In this document: piece by piece, positions 6,113 to 7,754 of the stretch
Position numbering within the stretch: position 1 is the first letter of the stretch
Layout of the letters: each line of letters begins with the position of its first letter
DNA from: GCA-003244245 sp046262495
Lineage (GTDB): Bacteria > Actinomycetota > Actinomycetes > Mycobacteriales > Pseudonocardiaceae
Direction: 5' to 3'
Assembly (NCBI GenBank): GCA_046262495.1
Contig: JBHEMR010000011.1
Location: 1-7,754, forward strand
Length of the DNA stretch: 7,754 bases
Program-made: the position numbers and the translations under genes
Notes under the pieces: generated by a model
What the model saw: only the letters and a program-made list of their open reading frames with translations
Database searches by the model: none
What the model was told of the DNA's origin: nothing

Positions 6113-6858
6113 CGCGACGCACTGAGCGACCGTGCGGTCACCAGCCAGTCCCCCAACCGGCTGGTACTTCCGGTGCCGACGATCACCACGGTATGCATCC
6201 CGGCCCGGTCGGGGTTCAGTGCGGCCAGTGTGGTGATCTCCACCTGCTCGCCGGCTTGCCCCGCGTTGGTGACCAGCCCGACCGGGGTGTCACCGGACCG
6301 GTAGTCGGCGAGGACGTCGCGGGCCCGACCGAGTTGCCACGGCCGCCCTCTCGAGCGCGGGTTGTACAGCGCGAGAACCAGGTCAGCGGCGGCCACCGCG
6401 CGCAGCCGTATCTCAACCGCTTTCCACGGAGCGAGCAAATCGGACAGGGTCAGGCAGGCGAAGTCGCGAGCCAGTGGAGCTCCCAGCAGCGCTCCCGCCG
6501 CGATAGCCGCTGTGACACCGGGTACCACCTGCACCGCGGGACGTCGTGCTGGTGGCAGCGTGGCGGCGGCGGTCAACGCCAACGAGGCCATCCCGTAGAT
6601 GCCGGCGTCACCGGAGGACACCAGCGCCACCCGGGCACCGTCGGCGGCCGCGCGGACCGCATCCTCGGCGCGCTGCTGCTCGTCGCCGATCTCGCTGGAA
6701 ACCAAATCTTGGTGTGGGCCAGTGAGGTCAGTGCAGGTTGCGAGGTAACCGCGGTATCCGAGGACGACTTGGGCGTCCCGAACGGCGTCCTCAGCGGCGC
6801 GGGTCCGGTGCGCAGGACCGCCCGGCCCCAGCCCGACGATGCTGAGCGAGCCGGTCAC
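6109..6858 (-). CDS. cobJ: Precorrin-3B / cobalt-precorrin-3 C17-methyltransferase (CobJ/CbiH)
   Basis: A 249-residue tetrapyrrole methylase that methylates C17 and drives ring contraction of the macrocycle. Motifs in order: SIVGLGPGGPAHRT near the start, VVLGYRGYL at 31-39, SSGDAGIYG at 81-89, VPGVTA at 112-117, DFACLTLSDLL at 132-142 and LYNPRSRGR at 164-172, the last two being characteristic of this subfamily. The frame is open up to 6927, but GTG 6858 is preferred: it forms a GTGA overlap with the cobM stop, is preceded by a good ribosome site, and starts the protein where relatives start. It is a single-domain form, without a CobI fusion and without the extra C-terminal Fe-S domain seen in long CbiH proteins. 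The cobalt-early context (CbiD, CbiX) favours the CbiH reaction. Confidence 0.93.
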   Translation of the reverse strand: MTGSLSIVGLGPGGPAHRTRAAEDAVRDAQVVLGYRGYLATCTDLTGPHQDLVSSEIGDEQQRAEDAVRAAADGARVALVSSGDAGIYGMASLALTAAATLPPARRPAVQVVPGVTAAIAAGALLGAPLARDFACLTLSDLLAPWKAVEIRLRAVAAADLVLALYNPRSRGRPWQLGRARDVLADYRSGDTPVGLVTNAGQAGEQVEITTLAALNPDRAGMHTVVIVGTGSTSRLGDWLVTARSLSASR

Positions 6859-7673
6859 GGCAACCTTCGCTTGGCGGTGGGGATGGCTCGTCCGGTGGTG
6901 GTGCCCGGCAACGAACGGCGGCGGCACCCGTGCGAGTAGCTGGGGTCATAAAGTCGGCTACGGGCGCCTGCGCCCGACAGCACCGGTCCCACCAGCACCA
7001 GTGCTGCGGTGCGGATGCCAGACGTGGTCAACGCATCGGCGAGGCCGTCCACCGTGGTGGCGATCACCGTCTCGTCCGGCCAACTGGCTTTCGCGACGAC
7101 GACAGCGGGGGTCTGCGGTGGATAGCCGGTCAGCAACTCCTCTCGCAACGCGGCCGGCCGGCCGGCGGAGAGGTAGATGGCCATTGTGATGCCATGGCGG
7201 GCGAAGCCGGCGATGCTCTCCCCGGCCGGCATCGACGCCTCGGTCCGGCCGCCGCCGAGCCGGGTGAGCACGGCGCTCTGCGCCGTCCCGGGTGCGGTGA
7301 GCTCCACCCCCGCGGCGGCCGCTGCGGCGGCCAGCGAGCCCACGCCGGGCACGATCTCGAAGACTCGGTGGTGACTCGTGCACCAGGTGATCTGCTCGGT
7401 CAGGGCGGAATACAGCGAGACGTCTCCCGAGTGCAGTCGCACGATCGCAGCGTCCGGATGTGTCGTGTACACCGCGAGCACGTCCTCCAGCGTCATGCCC
7501 GCCGAGTCGTGCAGCTCGACACCGTCGCGGCAGTGCTCCAGCACCGCGGTAGGCACCAGCGACGACGCCCAGACCACCACGTCAGCGGTGGCGAGCCGGT
7601 GTGCGGCACGCATCGTCAGCAGGTCCGGCGCGCCGGGTCCGGCGCCTACGAACGAGATCAGCCCAGTACCCAT
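6855..7673 (-). CDS. cobM: Precorrin-4 / cobalt-precorrin-4 C11-methyltransferase (CobM/CbiF)
   Basis: A 272-residue tetrapyrrole methylase that methylates C11 of the contracted ring. Motifs: ISFVGAGPGAPDLLT at 6-20, the CobM/CbiF-type VVWASSLV at 33-40, RLHSGDVSLY at 79-88, VPGVGS at 108-113, and the C-terminal SRLYDPSYSHG that typically ends this family. About 20 basic residues follow that normal end point (RRRSLPG onward); they lie just before the cobJ start and may be non-functional read-on to the next stop. ATG 7673 is the natural start by alignment to the family's first strand; only a weak GGGA precedes it closely. It is the first gene of the minus-strand set visible here, 24 bases after the stop of a possible upstream frame. 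Gene-family assignment is firm. Confidence 0.94.
   Translation of the reverse strand: MGTGLISFVGAGPGAPDLLTMRAAHRLATADVVVWASSLVPTAVLEHCRDGVELHDSAGMTLEDVLAVYTTHPDAAIVRLHSGDVSLYSALTEQITWCTSHHRVFEIVPGVGSLAAAAAAAGVELTAPGTAQSAVLTRLGGGRTEASMPAGESIAGFARHGITMAIYLSAGRPAALREELLTGYPPQTPAVVVAKASWPDETVIATTVDGLADALTTSGIRTAALVLVGPVLSGAGARSRLYDPSYSHGCRRRSLPGTTTGRAIPTAKRRLP
6864..6868 (-). promoter_or_regulatory. Ribosome binding site deciding the cobJ start
   Basis: On the minus strand GAAGG lies five bases before GTG 6858. This supports the GTGA-overlap start rather than the upstream in-frame start at 6927, which would overlap cobM by 73 bases. Confidence 0.55.
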
Positions 7674-7697
7674 AATCCCAGGGTAACGCGCTGGCGG

Positions 7698-7754
7698 TCA
7701 CCGCTCGGCGAGGGTGAGGCAGGCGATCCGAGCGCCTGCCTCACCGGCGTGGCC
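7698..7754 (-). CDS. Possible 3' end of an upstream gene, cut by the window edge
   Basis: On the minus strand a frame runs in from the right edge for 18 codons and stops at TGA (7698-7700), 24 bases before the cobM start. The peptide ends GARIACLTLAER; 15 of the 18 codons end in G or C, as in the neighbouring genes, and the position suits the preceding gene of the same operon. Eighteen residues are too few to name it. The same bases contain a perfect hairpin, so the stretch may instead be non-coding. Confidence 0.35.
   Translation of the reverse strand, partial: GHAGEAGARIACLTLAER
7713..7745. terminator. Perfect 13-bp hairpin upstream of cobM
   Basis: GGTGAGGCAGGCG (7713-7725) and CGCCTGCCTCACC (7733-7745) are exact reverse complements around a 7-base loop ATCCGAG. 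This strong GC-rich stem sits 40 bases before the cobM ATG. It has no T-run. It could be a U-less terminator separating cobM from an upstream unit, a processing or stability stem within the operon mRNA, or a protein-binding palindrome. Confidence 0.5.

Noticed and set aside
5396..6304. 302-codon plus-strand frame opposite cobA and cobJ
   Set aside because: Antisense shadow rich in Arg, His and Gln, crossing two well-supported genes.
6859..6927. Earlier start for cobJ
   Set aside because: It would overlap cobM by 73 bases and add 23 residues not typical of the family; GAAGG supports GTG 6858.
7674..7754. Cobalamin riboswitch before cobM
   Set aside because: The 81 bases available are too few for a whole riboswitch, and I could not recognise a B12-box in them.

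Overview
The window is a GC-rich chromosomal segment with strong G/C bias at third codon positions, GTG starts and tightly packed genes. This is typical of an actinobacterium, plausibly a mycolic-acid-containing or related high-GC group, but genus cannot be fixed from the sequence alone. Nearly all coding capacity is devoted to corrin-ring (cobalamin, B12) biosynthesis and cobalt handling.

The layout is two convergent gene sets meeting tail to tail. On the left, plus strand: cbiD (5' end cut by the window edge), a CbiE-CbiT fusion (cobL), and a small protein joining a CobE/CbiG-C domain to a two-cluster [4Fe-4S] ferredoxin. Then comes a 260-base intergenic region (2678-2937) with a perfect 13-bp hairpin and a coding-like stretch of unknown origin. 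On the right, minus strand, read from high to low coordinates: cobM/cbiF, cobJ/cbiH, cobA (SUMT), cbiQ, and one long reading frame encoding the cobaltochelatase CbiX joined to the cobalt-transport ATPase CbiO. All four junctions of this set are 4-base stop/start overlaps (ATGA or GTGA), which implies one translationally coupled operon. A short frame running in from the right edge may be the end of a further upstream gene.

Pathway logic (family knowledge): SUMT makes precorrin-2. After oxidation to sirohydrochlorin by an enzyme not seen here, CbiX inserts cobalt. CobJ/CbiH and CobM/CbiF methylate C17 and C11, CbiD methylates C1, and CbiE/CbiT methylate C5 and C15 and decarboxylate the C12 acetate. 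CbiD and CbiX together mark the cobalt-early ('anaerobic') route. CbiQ and CbiO are the membrane and ATPase parts of an ECF cobalt transporter whose CbiM/CbiN substrate unit is not in the window. CobI/CbiL, CobH/CbiC, CobK/CbiJ, full CbiG and the late steps are also not seen here and may lie elsewhere.

The two most unusual points are the CbiX-CbiO single polypeptide, which physically links cobalt import energetics to cobalt insertion, and the CobE-ferredoxin fusion, which puts electron-transfer capacity beside the step normally handled by CbiG or CobE.
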